A stretch of 64,000 nucleotides of DNA from Carboxylicivirga sp. (GTDB taxonomy: Bacteria; Bacteroidota; Bacteroidia; Bacteroidales; Marinilabiliaceae). Under the pieces are notes generated by a model, which saw only the letters and a program-made list of their open reading frames with translations, did not search any database and was not told where the DNA came from. Shown here in pieces: positions 16,315 through 24,933 of the stretch. The stretch lies in assembly GCA_025210475.1 (NCBI GenBank), contig JAOARW010000055.1, positions 1 through 64,000 on the forward strand. Reading direction: 5' to 3'. Within the stretch, counting starts at the first letter, position 1. Every line of letters starts with the position of its first letter. Both the position numbers and the translations under genes were made by a program.

Positions 16315-16932
16315 TTACAACAAATAAAATAATGGGAAGATCAACACCCAGATAAGCGTTGCTAAATGCCAATAGGTTCCTGTTTTTTCTATAAATGAAT
16401 AGTTGTTGGCATTAATGCCGTTATCATTCACCTTGGCCGTTGCATAGATTAACACAACAAAACCGGCCAGAAGATGCAAGGCATGCAATCCAGTCATAAA
16501 AAAGTATAGTCCGAAAAATAACACATCACCATGTCCTAAACGGGCTAAATCTTCGCTACCGGGAAATAAACCAAAATCTATACGACCTTTCCATTCAAAG
16601 TAGCGGTTTACCAAAAACATAAAACCTATAAAAAGGGTATTGAGCAGCCAGAACAGAGCTGCCATTTTATTACCCTTCCTGATGGCAATGGTGGTGTAAG
16701 CCATGCTTAAACTACCACCAAGTATGATAATTGTATTTAACACACCCGATGTTAAACTCAACTCATTGGAGGCCAAATCAAATGCCACGCCATTTTTATA
16801 TCTGTATACCGCGTATAGTAGAAACAATCCGGCAAAAAGTAGTAATTCAATAAATATAAACAGCCACACCCCACTGAGTGTCGACTCCTTTTGTTGAGAT
16901 AAGTTTCTGGTCATAGATAACGATTGACTCAT
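16315..16932 (-). CDS. Cytochrome c oxidase subunit III
   Basis: A 205-residue integral membrane protein with five helices. The subunit III hallmarks include the STLSGVWLFIFIELLLFAG helix with a buried Glu, the FYFFMTGLHALH-type segment and the terminal TYWHLATLIWVLIF helix with the family-typical WH. It belongs to the caa3/aa3 oxidase family at the inner membrane. Subunits I and II, normally adjacent or just after the act operon, are absent from this window. Confidence 0.9.
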   Translation of the reverse strand: MSQSLSMTRNLSQQKESTLSGVWLFIFIELLLFAGLFLLYAVYRYKNGVAFDLASNELSLTSGVLNTIIILGGSLSMAYTTIAIRKGNKMAALFWLLNTLFIGFMFLVNRYFEWKGRIDFGLFPGSEDLARLGHGDVLFFGLYFFMTGLHALHLLAGFVVLIYATAKVNDNGINANNYSFIEKTGTYWHLATLIWVLIFPLFYLL

Positions 16933-17242
16933 AATTATTTTTTTTTGTTACAATTACAATACTAAACAGATCTTTACAGAGGCGATAAAAATATATAAAA
17001 GTATTTAATTACCTATTTATCCCATTTAAATTCTTTTATAGAATTCTTATTTGCACAATGTTCGTTTGATTGATATTAACAATCTAATGCTTTAGAAGTT
17101 TTGAGCATCGACGACAAAAATCTCGCATTATCAAGTAATAATTTCCTAAAGTACCATTTATGATTCGACACCTACAAAATTGAAGGTGCAAAAAAAAGAG
17201 CTACCCAATGGATAGCTCTTTTTGTATATTGATGATAATTAT
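16933..17242. other. Gene-free 310-bp spacer
   Basis: AT-rich sequence between the cytochrome oxidase III start and the psd stop. The only clear element is the psd terminator at 17193-17223. I see no TAnnTTTG box in the right place for the oxidase pair and no RNA gene. Confidence 0.6.
17193..17223 (-). terminator. Terminator after psd
   Basis: An 11-bp stem (17193-17203 with 17213-17223) with a 9-nt loop. On the minus strand it is followed by a T run from the A tract at 17190-17197. It closes the rsfS-ftsH-LUD-cdsA-psd transcript. Confidence 0.82.
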
Positions 17243-17896
17243 TTATTTCAACCAACCAATAATCGTCTGTCGACCAACAACTTTCTGATCGATTTTAACA
17301 TCAATCCGACTATCAAGCGGCAGATACAGATCAACTCTTGAACCAAATTTTATGAAACCCATCTCTTGCCCTTGCTCGATATTCTTTTCTTCTTCGGCAT
17401 AACAAACAATACGACGCGCCATGGCTCCTGCCACCTGACGAAGCAAAACCTGTGTCCCTTTTCTGTCTTCAATAACAACCGTTGTTCGCTCGTTTTCGGT
17501 AGATGATTTTGGTAAATAAGCGGCCATAAAGCGACCATTATGATGACGGAAGTATTTTACAATTCCTTTAATCGGAAACCAGTTTATATGTACATTAAAT
17601 ACCGACATAAAAATAGATACCTGAAGACATTTTGTTTTTAGGTATTCATCTTCTTCAACCTCCTCAATAGTTACAATTTTACCATCCGCCGGTGCAACAA
17701 TTGCTCCATCCTGAATAATTGCATCCCTTTTGGGGTTTCGAAAAAAGTTAAGAACCAGGGCAAAAACAATAAAAGAAGCCAGGGTAGTATACTGTGTAAC
17801 ATCAACACCTGCCAGAAAATAAACACCTGCATTAAGCGCCAGTAAAACAGCCAATGCAATAAAAATTGTTCCGAATCCTTCTTTATGAATTGTCAT
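17243..17896 (-). CDS. psd: Phosphatidylserine decarboxylase proenzyme
   Basis: Makes phosphatidylethanolamine from phosphatidylserine at the inner membrane. The chain is the short form (217 residues) with two N-terminal helices. The self-cleavage site is FGSR at 184-187, cut between Gly185 and Ser186 to leave a pyruvoyl group; this is the Psd-A variant of the LGST motif. The early motif APADGKIV (68-75) is also kept. It follows cdsA by 19 nt, so CDP-diacylglycerol synthesis and PE formation are encoded together. Confidence 0.95.
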   Translation of the reverse strand: MTIHKEGFGTIFIALAVLLALNAGVYFLAGVDVTQYTTLASFIVFALVLNFFRNPKRDAIIQDGAIVAPADGKIVTIEEVEEDEYLKTKCLQVSIFMSVFNVHINWFPIKGIVKYFRHHNGRFMAAYLPKSSTENERTTVVIEDRKGTQVLLRQVAGAMARRIVCYAEEEKNIEQGQEMGFIKFGSRVDLYLPLDSRIDVKIDQKVVGRQTIIGWLK

Positions 17897-17915
17897 TTCT
17901 TAAAACTAAAATCTG

Positions 17916-18725
17916 TTAACCAAATAATACGAATAGCGCAAACACCATTGGCGCTGCAAATAATACGGCGTCAAAACGATCCAAAACACCACCATGTCCA
18001 GGTAATATTGAACCTGAATCCTTAATCCCAACATTACGTTTCAACATTGACTCAACTAAATCACCGATGGTACCAAATATGGTTACAACAATGGCAGCAC
18101 TAATCCAAACCATTAAATTCGAAAGCTCAGTAATCTCATAAATGGCATAGCCCGCGATAATGGTAAAAATCATTCCTCCAATAAACCCTTCCCAGGTTTT
18201 TTTAGGTGAAATACGTTCGTAAAGTTTGTGCTTACCAATACTTACCCCAACAAGGTATGCACCGCTATCATTACACCAAACCAATATAAAAAAGCCCAAT
18301 AAGATTTGCGCCTGGAAAGTTCCATTGATGCAACCTGTCAGAAAAAGAAACGACAAGGGTAACGAGATATATACCGGAATCATTAAGCTCAAAGCTATTC
18401 GCTGAAAAGGATTTTCACCACCTTTAAATAACTCATAAACAAAAGGTAACCAAACCAGCGGCATTAATACCACATACCAGCTTCGTTCAATGTAACCCTG
18501 TGTATCGAGGAAAACCAGAACCTGAAATGAAAGCCCCAGCACCAGTGAAGCAAAGAGGTTAAGTTTACCATACTTCTTTTCAAGTAATCGTCCCAACTCT
18601 AACATGCCCAATACGGCCACTAACAAACAAACCAGAAAAAAGGCAATTGGGTGAATAATTATAGAGCCGGCTATGGCTCCTACGAATAAGATACCAGTTA
18701 AAGTACGCTGTAAGAAATTGTTCAT
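17916..18725 (-). CDS. cdsA: Phosphatidate cytidylyltransferase
   Basis: Forms CDP-diacylglycerol from phosphatidic acid and CTP. A 269-residue membrane protein with about eight helices and the full C-terminal signature: SPKKTWEGFIGG, then ESMLKRNVGIKDSGSILPGHGG and the metal-binding LDRFDA. Normal length. Sits between the LUD gene and psd in the same operon; it may also have its own promoter at 18744. Confidence 0.96.
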   Translation of the reverse strand: MNNFLQRTLTGILFVGAIAGSIIIHPIAFFLVCLLVAVLGMLELGRLLEKKYGKLNLFASLVLGLSFQVLVFLDTQGYIERSWYVVLMPLVWLPFVYELFKGGENPFQRIALSLMIPVYISLPLSFLFLTGCINGTFQAQILLGFFILVWCNDSGAYLVGVSIGKHKLYERISPKKTWEGFIGGMIFTIIAGYAIYEITELSNLMVWISAAIVVTIFGTIGDLVESMLKRNVGIKDSGSILPGHGGVLDRFDAVLFAAPMVFALFVLFG

Positions 18726-18743
18726 TGAATATCTTTAGTCCTG

Positions 18744-18751
18744 CAAAGTTA
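18744..18751 (-). promoter_or_regulatory. Possible -7 box for cdsA-psd
   Basis: On the minus strand TAACTTTG fits TAnnTTTG and lies 18 nt before the cdsA ATG, giving a short leader. A -33 element is not clear. Confidence 0.45.
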
Positions 18752-18777
18752 ATATATCCTGCCTAAAATGAAAATTA

Positions 18778-19422
18778 TCAATATTTGCGGATAAACAAGA
18801 TCAACTCTTTAGGGCCATGGGCGCCCATTACCAAGGTTTTTTCAATATCTGCAGTACGACTAGGCCCGGTAATAACTGTTGTTTGGGAAGGCATATTATG
18901 CTGATACTTTTGTTTCAATAACTCAAAAGCATCCTCCAAAAAAGCCACTAATTGCTGCTCATGTGCTACGACGATATGTACTGGCGGAAAAACATTCATC
19001 AATCGCCCTGAAGCCTGACCAGAACTAACCATTATTGACCCAGATCGTGCAATTAGATATTCGCACGTCGTAATACCAACCGCCACATCAACAAAGTCGG
19101 ATTCATCCATCAAAGGCAAATCCTTAGGTAAGGTAGTTGCAAGCTCTGCATCGTAACACATTACATTATTCCAGTTCCTATCCTGATATAGACTGGTTAG
19201 CTGCTTTTGAAAATCGCTTTGAGATTGACATAAACGCACCTGCCCGTTTACCTTTTCAAACTCTTCGCTAAAGGTTTTTAAAAGATTGTCGGGTTGGGGG
19301 AAAACATCAGCGGACCGACTCCTGTCAGGAATCGATCCGCTTTTATTATCACAAGCACTTTTTAGCCGACTTAATATGTTGGCACGTGCTTTATCAGATG
19401 TGTCTTTAATACTATTTTTCAT
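18778..19422 (-). CDS. LUD domain (LutC/YkgG-like) protein
   Basis: A LutC/YkgG-like LUD domain protein of about 214 residues. I start it at the ATG at 19422, overlapping the ftsH stop by 11 nt; ATG 19428 is an alternative. The LUD core is seen in DFVDVAVGITTCEYLIARSGSI and the C-terminal ITGPSRTADIEKTLVMGAHGPKE-type block. LutC works with LutA and LutB in lactate oxidation, but those partners are not here, and this housekeeping placement between ftsH and cdsA suggests another, unknown role. Confidence 0.85.
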   Translation of the reverse strand: MKNSIKDTSDKARANILSRLKSACDNKSGSIPDRSRSADVFPQPDNLLKTFSEEFEKVNGQVRLCQSQSDFQKQLTSLYQDRNWNNVMCYDAELATTLPKDLPLMDESDFVDVAVGITTCEYLIARSGSIMVSSGQASGRLMNVFPPVHIVVAHEQQLVAFLEDAFELLKQKYQHNMPSQTTVITGPSRTADIEKTLVMGAHGPKELILFIRKY

Positions 19423-21427
19423 CACCATTCGAAGAAGTCTCCTCTTCCGGCTCTTGATCATCCTTTATTTCTTCGTCATCTTCTTCGATAACATGTTCCG
19501 ACAACTTACGCTTACCAAAAATCTTCTCCAGATCTTCGCTAAAAATAACTTCTCTTTCCAATAATAGCTCAGCCAGCTTCGAATGCTTCTCATGGTTTGT
19601 AACCAATATTTCTTTCGCTCGCTTGTATTGCTCCTCGATGATTCGTCCAACTTCCTCGTCCATCAACTCAGCCGTTTTTTCACTGTAAGGCTTGCTGAAT
19701 GAATAATCAGACTGACCAGATGAATCAAAGTAACTGATGTTACCAACCTTATCGCTCATACCGTAGTATGACACCATGGCATAGGCCTGCTTGGTTACTT
19801 TTTCGAGATCGCTTAAAGCACCTGTACTTATTTTACCAAACATGATTTCTTCAGCCGCGCGACCTCCTAAAGTGGAACACATCTCGTCTAAAATCTGCTC
19901 GGTAGTTGTTAACTGACGCTCTTCCGGAAGATACCAGGCTGCACCCAGTGCCTTTCCACGCGGTACAATGGTAACCTTCACCAATGGATGCGCATGCTCC
20001 AACAACCAGCTAATAGTGGCATGACCCGCTTCGTGATAAGCAATGGCTTTTTTCTCATCCTTAGAAATGATCTTATTCTTTTTCTCTAGTCCGCCAACAA
20101 TACGGTCAACCGCACTTAAGAAATCTTCCTTCTCAACAATCTTTTTATTGTTACGGGCAGCAATCAAAGCAGCTTCATTACAAACATTGGCAATATCCGC
20201 TCCTGAGAAACCAGGGGTTTGCTTCGCTAAAAAGTCACTTTCCACATCATCACTTAAACGCAACGGACGTAAGTGTACTTCAAAAATTGCTTTACGCTCT
20301 TTTAAATCGGGCAGTTCCACATGAATCTGGCGATCGAAACGACCGGCACGCATCAAAGCACGATCCAGAATATCAGCACGGTTAGTTGCTGCCAGAATAA
20401 TTACACCACTGTTGGTTCCAAAACCATCCATCTCGGTTAAGAGCTGGTTCAGTGTATTTTCGCGCTCATCATTGGCTCCCATATTAGGGCTCTTACCACG
20501 TGCACGACCAATGGCATCAATCTCATCGATAAAAACTATACATGGTGACTTTTCCTTGGCCTTTTTGAACAAATCGCGTACACGACTCGCACCAACACCT
20601 ACGAACATCTCAACAAAATCGGAACCCGACATGCTGAAGAATGGTACATTTGCTTCTCCAGCTACTGCTTTAGCCAATAACGTTTTACCGGTTCCCGGAG
20701 GGCCTACTAACAATGCACCTTTAGGAATTTTACCACCTAGCTCGGTATATTTTTCTGGTTTTTTAAGGAACTCAACAATCTCTTCCAGTTCTGTTTTGGC
20801 TTCAACCAAGCCAGCTACATCCTTGAAATTCACATTGATATCAGATTCCTTATCAAATACTTTGGCTTTTGACTTACCAACATTAAAAATATTACCGGCA
20901 CCACCTGCTCCACCTTGTGCACCCATGCGGCGGAAGATGAAAACCCAAATGGCTATCAGCAATAATAGTGGCCACATCATTGATAAAAAGCCACCAAAGT
21001 AATCTTTCCGAATTTCATATTTTACCGGGATGCTTTTTCCCAGCTCTTTTTCGGTTGCCACCCTCAATTCCTCGAATTTATCAACCGAAGCAATGTTTAC
21101 TCTGAAATGGGGCCCAACTGTTGGAGGACCGGAGTTAGTTAAAGTCTCTTTGAAAAGATCTTTAAACTCATCCAGCTTATCTTCTTCGATGGTCACTTCG
21201 GCCATCCCTTCATTTTGAACTATCACCACCTGCTTGACGTCGCCACTTGGCAAAATGCGATCGACAAAAGTACTGTAGTCCACCTCGTGAGCTCCCTGAC
21301 CAAAATCAAGTTGTAAAAGCAACAAAAGGGCAATGGCAATCAAACCATAAATCCAATAAAAATTGAACTTCGGTAATTTTGTCTTCTCCTTGTCGTTACC
21401 TGGTGTATTAGGTTTTTCGTTTGACAT
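19412..21427 (-). CDS. ftsH: ATP-dependent zinc metalloprotease FtsH
   Basis: A 671-residue membrane AAA+ protease for membrane-protein quality control. Two N-terminal helices (about 23-40 and 147-166) flank a periplasmic domain. Walker A is GPPGTGKT (242-249), Walker B IVFIDEID (297-304), the second region of homology is near 350, and the zinc site HEAGH is at 465-469. The C-terminal tail is strongly acidic. It lies 15 nt after rsfS. Confidence 0.97.
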   Translation of the reverse strand: MSNEKPNTPGNDKEKTKLPKFNFYWIYGLIAIALLLLLQLDFGQGAHEVDYSTFVDRILPSGDVKQVVIVQNEGMAEVTIEEDKLDEFKDLFKETLTNSGPPTVGPHFRVNIASVDKFEELRVATEKELGKSIPVKYEIRKDYFGGFLSMMWPLLLLIAIWVFIFRRMGAQGGAGGAGNIFNVGKSKAKVFDKESDINVNFKDVAGLVEAKTELEEIVEFLKKPEKYTELGGKIPKGALLVGPPGTGKTLLAKAVAGEANVPFFSMSGSDFVEMFVGVGASRVRDLFKKAKEKSPCIVFIDEIDAIGRARGKSPNMGANDERENTLNQLLTEMDGFGTNSGVIILAATNRADILDRALMRAGRFDRQIHVELPDLKERKAIFEVHLRPLRLSDDVESDFLAKQTPGFSGADIANVCNEAALIAARNNKKIVEKEDFLSAVDRIVGGLEKKNKIISKDEKKAIAYHEAGHATISWLLEHAHPLVKVTIVPRGKALGAAWYLPEERQLTTTEQILDEMCSTLGGRAAEEIMFGKISTGALSDLEKVTKQAYAMVSYYGMSDKVGNISYFDSSGQSDYSFSKPYSEKTAELMDEEVGRIIEEQYKRAKEILVTNHEKHSKLAELLLEREVIFSEDLEKIFGKRKLSEHVIEEDDEEIKDDQEPEEETSSNGDEK

Positions 21428-21442
21428 TTGTTTACGTTCTAA

Positions 21443-21814
21443 TTAAAATAGGTTTTCTATATCTGTACGCTTGGCATCGGCCCATAATCCTTCCAAGTTG
21501 TAAAAACCACGCTCATCTTTATGAAAAACGTGGACTACCACATCAAAATAATCTAAAAGCACCCATAAGGCATTTTCTTTCCCCTCAATGTGACTCGGCT
21601 TATCTCCGATTTTCTCACGTACGTATTCATCTACCCCGTCAGCAATTGCATCAACCTGCGTTGTACTCTCTCCTTCACAAATCACAAAATACTGACAAAT
21701 AGTATTATCTAATTTAGACAAGTCCAAGATAGCAATATTTGTGCCTTTTTTTTCCTGAATCCCTTCAACAATGGTATCTGCTAATTGTTTGGCAGAAAAA
21801 CTCTCTTTATTCAT
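21443..21814 (-). CDS. rsfS: Ribosomal silencing factor RsfS
   Basis: Binds L14 and blocks subunit joining when growth slows. I start it at the ATG at 21814 (123 residues); a TTG two codons upstream is less likely. Family words are ICQYFVICEGESTTQVDAIA and the GxxxxxWVLLDYFDVVVHVFHKDxRxFYxLExLW block near the end. First gene of the ftsH-cdsA-psd operon and divergent from birA. Confidence 0.94.
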   Translation of the reverse strand: MNKESFSAKQLADTIVEGIQEKKGTNIAILDLSKLDNTICQYFVICEGESTTQVDAIADGVDEYVREKIGDKPSHIEGKENALWVLLDYFDVVVHVFHKDERGFYNLEGLWADAKRTDIENLF

Positions 21815-21929
21815 TCGCAATCTTCTCTAATCTGTTGCTTTTTCGGCAGTTTATTTGTTTGGAAAACAAGTATGCAATACCTGGCCTGTCAGACTTTACT
21901 AATAAAACACACCAAAGCATACTTTTGCT

Positions 21930-21937
21930 CAAAGATA
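21930..21937 (-). promoter_or_regulatory. Possible -7 box of the rsfS-ftsH operon
   Basis: TATCTTTG on the minus strand fits the consensus; the leader would be about 110 nt. No TTTG at -33. Confidence 0.4.
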
Positions 21938-21962
21938 CTACTTTTAAAAAATTATAAACACC

Positions 21963-21970
21963 TATTTTTG
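21963..21970 (+). promoter_or_regulatory. Possible -7 box of birA
   Basis: TATTTTTG fits TAnnTTTG and lies 51 nt before the birA ATG. A second match, TACTTTTG, lies at 21920-21927. No clear -33. Confidence 0.4.
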
Positions 21971-22021
21971 TCAAATAGAAAAAGAGCCTGCTGGCCTGTC
22001 AATATTTCACACTAAACTGTA

Positions 22022-22771
22022 ATGATGGCATATTTGAGTCCTGAATTTTTATTTTATCCTGCTTTAGCATCAACGAATACCGAACTAAAATCGCTTTTGT
22101 CGAAAAAAGAACTGGCAGAGAACACCCTAGTTCTTACTGCCCATCAAACAGCCGGCAGGGGACAAATCGGCAATAGCTGGGAGAGCGAAGCCAATAAAAA
22201 TTTGACATTCAGCATTCTGTTACGCCCCAACTTTCTGGCACCGCATCTCCAGTTTTACATTTCTAAAATTGTGTCATTAGCACTTGTTGATACCATTAAG
22301 CAGATGGCCAATGTACAGGCCACGATTAAATGGCCCAACGATATTTACATTAAAGATGAAAAAGTAGCGGGTATTCTAATTGAAAATTCAATACTAGGTA
22401 ATCAGTTGGATTATTGCATCGTAGGCATTGGCCTTAATGTAAATCAGACCCTTTTTCATTCTGATGCGCCTAATCCTGTTTCTTTAAAACAGATTACCTC
22501 AACGGACTATGATCTGGAAAGATTTCTTGAGGTGCTTCTTGAAAATTTGGAGCAGCGCTATCACGAACTGGAAGTTAATCGTCTGGAGTTAATCAATAAA
22601 TCGTACCTGGATTCATTGTACCGAAAGAATGGTTTTCATTTGTTTGAAGATGAAAACGGGCAATTCGAAGCCTCCATTAAGCAGATCAACGAAATGGGAT
22701 TAATGACATTGCTTGATAAAAGTGGTCAAAAAAAGGAATATGCCTTTAAGGAGGTGAGTTTTGTGATATAG
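22022..22771 (+). CDS. birA: Biotin-[acetyl-CoA-carboxylase] ligase
   Basis: Attaches biotin to the carboxyl carrier protein. A 249-residue catalytic form without the N-terminal DNA-binding domain of E. coli BirA, so it is not expected to act as a repressor. The biotin/ATP motif is GRGQIGNSWES (about 46-56); KWPNDIYI and KVAGILIEN follow. Single gene, divergent from rsfS. Confidence 0.93.
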   Translation: MMAYLSPEFLFYPALASTNTELKSLLSKKELAENTLVLTAHQTAGRGQIGNSWESEANKNLTFSILLRPNFLAPHLQFYISKIVSLALVDTIKQMANVQATIKWPNDIYIKDEKVAGILIENSILGNQLDYCIVGIGLNVNQTLFHSDAPNPVSLKQITSTDYDLERFLEVLLENLEQRYHELEVNRLELINKSYLDSLYRKNGFHLFEDENGQFEASIKQINEMGLMTLLDKSGQKKEYAFKEVSFVI

Positions 22772-22929
22772 TCCGGGTTAATAAGTCCGCAGTCCGAAGC
22801 AAAAAAAGAGAGGAGAAGGGAGTGTTGAGTGTTAAAATAAACGCGGAGGCACAGCGTGTGTTTAGAGGAGAAAAGGGAGTAGTGAGAAAAAAACCATCAG
22901 CCAATAGCTATTAGCTGACAGCCTATTTT

Positions 22930-23334
22930 TTAATATTGGTGATTGGCAATTGCATCGCTCAATACTTCTAAAAACTTTTTAATCGGCTTACTGGCCATCA
23001 TTTTAATCATCGGATTCATATCCGCTTTAATGGTTAATTTAACACGGGTATCGTCCTCGGCCTTTTCAACTAACTGAATCCACAGAAAGAAATTAAAAGG
23101 CGTTTTCCCTTCGGCGGTGTATTTGATTACTTTAGGCGATTCCTTATCCACAATACGAAGACCAACCTCGCCAACAGGATCGATGCTAAAGCGACAACTA
23201 TCACCAAAGGACTGCCAGTTGCTGATCTTTTCTTTTGGAATAACTTCACCAAAATGATCAAAATCAGATAGAAAATTAAACATTGTTTCTGCCGGGTAGC
23301 TGGCTTTTTTTATATCACTTTCAAAAGTGGTCAT
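22930..23334 (-). CDS. SRPBCC/START-like domain protein
   Basis: A 134-residue single-domain protein of the SRPBCC (Bet v1/START-like) superfamily. It starts with a strand-helix pair containing YPAETMFNFLSDF, has the beta-sheet run with GEVGLRIVD, and ends in a long C-terminal helix. These proteins bind hydrophobic ligands, but the ligand is unknown. It lies downstream of the pyrE terminator, probably a separate unit. Confidence 0.8.
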   Translation of the reverse strand: MTTFESDIKKASYPAETMFNFLSDFDHFGEVIPKEKISNWQSFGDSCRFSIDPVGEVGLRIVDKESPKVIKYTAEGKTPFNFFLWIQLVEKAEDDTRVKLTIKADMNPMIKMMASKPIKKFLEVLSDAIANHQY

Positions 23335-23389
23335 ATCTTAAAGATTTTAGATTATTAGACTATAGACACAAGACTATGGTAAAATTCTC

Positions 23390-23423
23390 AGAAAAAAAGA
23401 GCAAGTCTGTGACAGACCTGCTC
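23390..23423 (-). terminator. Terminator after pyrE
   Basis: A 10-bp stem (23399-23408 with 23414-23423, one mismatch that is G-U in the minus-strand RNA), 5-nt loop, then a T run from the A tract at 23391-23398. Confidence 0.75.
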
Positions 23424-23473
23424 CGGATTAATATTTTAAGCTGACAGCCTAAAAACTAACAGCATTTAGCTTT

Positions 23474-24106
23474 TTATTTCTTCCAGGTAGCCGGATCTTT
23501 TCTCCATTCCTGAAGTGTGGCAACATCTTCGGCTGATACATATCCTGAAGCACTTGCAAAAGGGATCATTTCCTCGTAAGAACTTAAGGTTGTTAATTCA
23601 ACGCCTGCCTTTTCAAAAGCCTCCGTTGCAACCGGGAAACCATAGGTAAAAATAGCCAGCATACCCAAAACTTCGGCGCCTGCTTCGCGAATCGCCTCAA
23701 CAGCTTTCAGGCTGCTACCTCCCGTTGAAATTAAATCCTCAATCACAACCACTTTTTGCCCTGGCTTAAGATCACCCTCAATAAGATTGGTTAAACCATG
23801 CCCTTTGGCTGCTGAACGCACATAAATAAATGGCTTGTTGATTGAATCAGACACTAAAGCACCCTGAGCGATCGCTCCGGTAGCAACACCAGCTACTACA
23901 TCCACTTCGGGATATTTCTCCAGTACTAAACGCGCAAATTCTAACTTAATAAAATCCCGTACTTCAGGGTACGAAAGCGTTTTACGATTATCACAATAGA
24001 TTGGTGAATTCCATCCCGATGCCCATGTAAACGGGTTTGCAGGTTGCAATTTTATTGCCTTAATTTGCAACAACTGTTTGGCTACAATTTCCGCTAATTT
24101 TTCCAT
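23474..24106 (-). CDS. pyrE: Orotate phosphoribosyltransferase
   Basis: Joins orotate and PRPP to orotidine 5'-phosphate in pyrimidine synthesis. The PRPP loop is VVVIEDLISTGGSS and the flexible catalytic loop contains RSAAKGHG. The start at ATG 24106 gives 210 residues, normal for the family; a longer TTG frame would overlap the divergent NUDIX gene. The start codon is only 7 nt from that gene's ATG, and a -7 box at 24111-24118 implies a leaderless or nearly leaderless mRNA. Confidence 0.95.
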   Translation of the reverse strand: MEKLAEIVAKQLLQIKAIKLQPANPFTWASGWNSPIYCDNRKTLSYPEVRDFIKLEFARLVLEKYPEVDVVAGVATGAIAQGALVSDSINKPFIYVRSAAKGHGLTNLIEGDLKPGQKVVVIEDLISTGGSSLKAVEAIREAGAEVLGMLAIFTYGFPVATEAFEKAGVELTTLSSYEEMIPFASASGYVSAEDVATLQEWRKDPATWKK

Positions 24107-24110
24107 ACCG

Positions 24111-24118
24111 CAAATGTA
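24111..24118 (-). promoter_or_regulatory. Possible pyrE -7 box overlapping the NUDIX start
   Basis: On the minus strand TACATTTG fits TAnnTTTG. It lies 5 nt before the pyrE ATG, so transcription would begin at or next to the start codon. The same bases contain the ATG (24114) of the divergent NUDIX gene. Confidence 0.45.
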
Positions 24119-24731
24119 TAAAGTTTTTTTCAAGGATAGAACTCTTTTTTTAACCGATAACCTGGAGCATGACCTATCTCAAAACTTTGATGCTCTGCAT
24201 AAGTACACTTCGCATCATGAGTTGCAACAATTCGTTGATGCATTTGAAAGAAATGACCACTTAAAAAATGGTTTTGTTTACGGCCAGAACAAGGATTTCC
24301 TGCTCGATGCTCTAAAAAAGTGTTATCGCTTTATCACTGCCGCAGGAGGACTGGTGGTTAATCCTCAAAATGAATATCTGATTATTCATCGGCTGGGCAT
24401 ATACGATTTACCCAAAGGAAAATCGGAGAAAGGCGAAACATTTCGAAAAACGGCCCTTCGGGAAGTTGAGGAAGAATGTGGCTTGGATAACCTGGTAATT
24501 CGCCATCCTTTACTATCTACCTATCATACTTATGAACAAAAAGGAGTTCACTACTTAAAAGAAACGGCCTGGTTTTTTATGGACTACTTCGGCTTTGATC
24601 AGCCAATACCCCAAACAGAGGAGAATATTTCATCGGCAGAATGGATAAAGGAGGAAGAGCTTGCTAAGGTGTATGAAAGCACTTATCCATCTATTTTAGA
24701 GGTATTCGATAAAGCAGGCCTGAATTTATGA
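24114..24731 (+). CDS. NUDIX hydrolase
   Basis: About 205 residues. The first 80 form an extra N-terminal region; the NUDIX box follows as GKSEKGETFRKTALREVEEECGL, an exact match to Gx5Ex7REUxEExGU. Substrates of the superfamily are nucleoside diphosphates linked to another group; which one is not readable. I chose ATG 24114 rather than 24078 because the longer frame would lie antisense inside pyrE. Divergent from pyrE. Confidence 0.88.
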   Translation: MYKVFFKDRTLFLTDNLEHDLSQNFDALHKYTSHHELQQFVDAFERNDHLKNGFVYGQNKDFLLDALKKCYRFITAAGGLVVNPQNEYLIIHRLGIYDLPKGKSEKGETFRKTALREVEEECGLDNLVIRHPLLSTYHTYEQKGVHYLKETAWFFMDYFGFDQPIPQTEENISSAEWIKEEELAKVYESTYPSILEVFDKAGLNL

Positions 24732-24933
24732 TGTTTGTTTATGAATTATAGTGTTTGTGTAAAATTGACGACAACGATAGTCGCAAATAAACAGTTTAGC
24801 AATTCGACAATTCTTCGATTCACCAGTTCGACACAATTACATTGTTAATATCTTGTTAGTTAATATTTCGCATCGCTTATTTGCTTCTAAGTAACAATCC
24901 GTTAAATTCGTAACAACGTTAAATACCCAAAGA

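Noticed and set aside
18778-19461. LUD gene starting at ATG 19461
   Set aside because: That start lies 50 nt inside ftsH and adds a very basic segment without family support; ATG 19422 just overlaps the ftsH stop.
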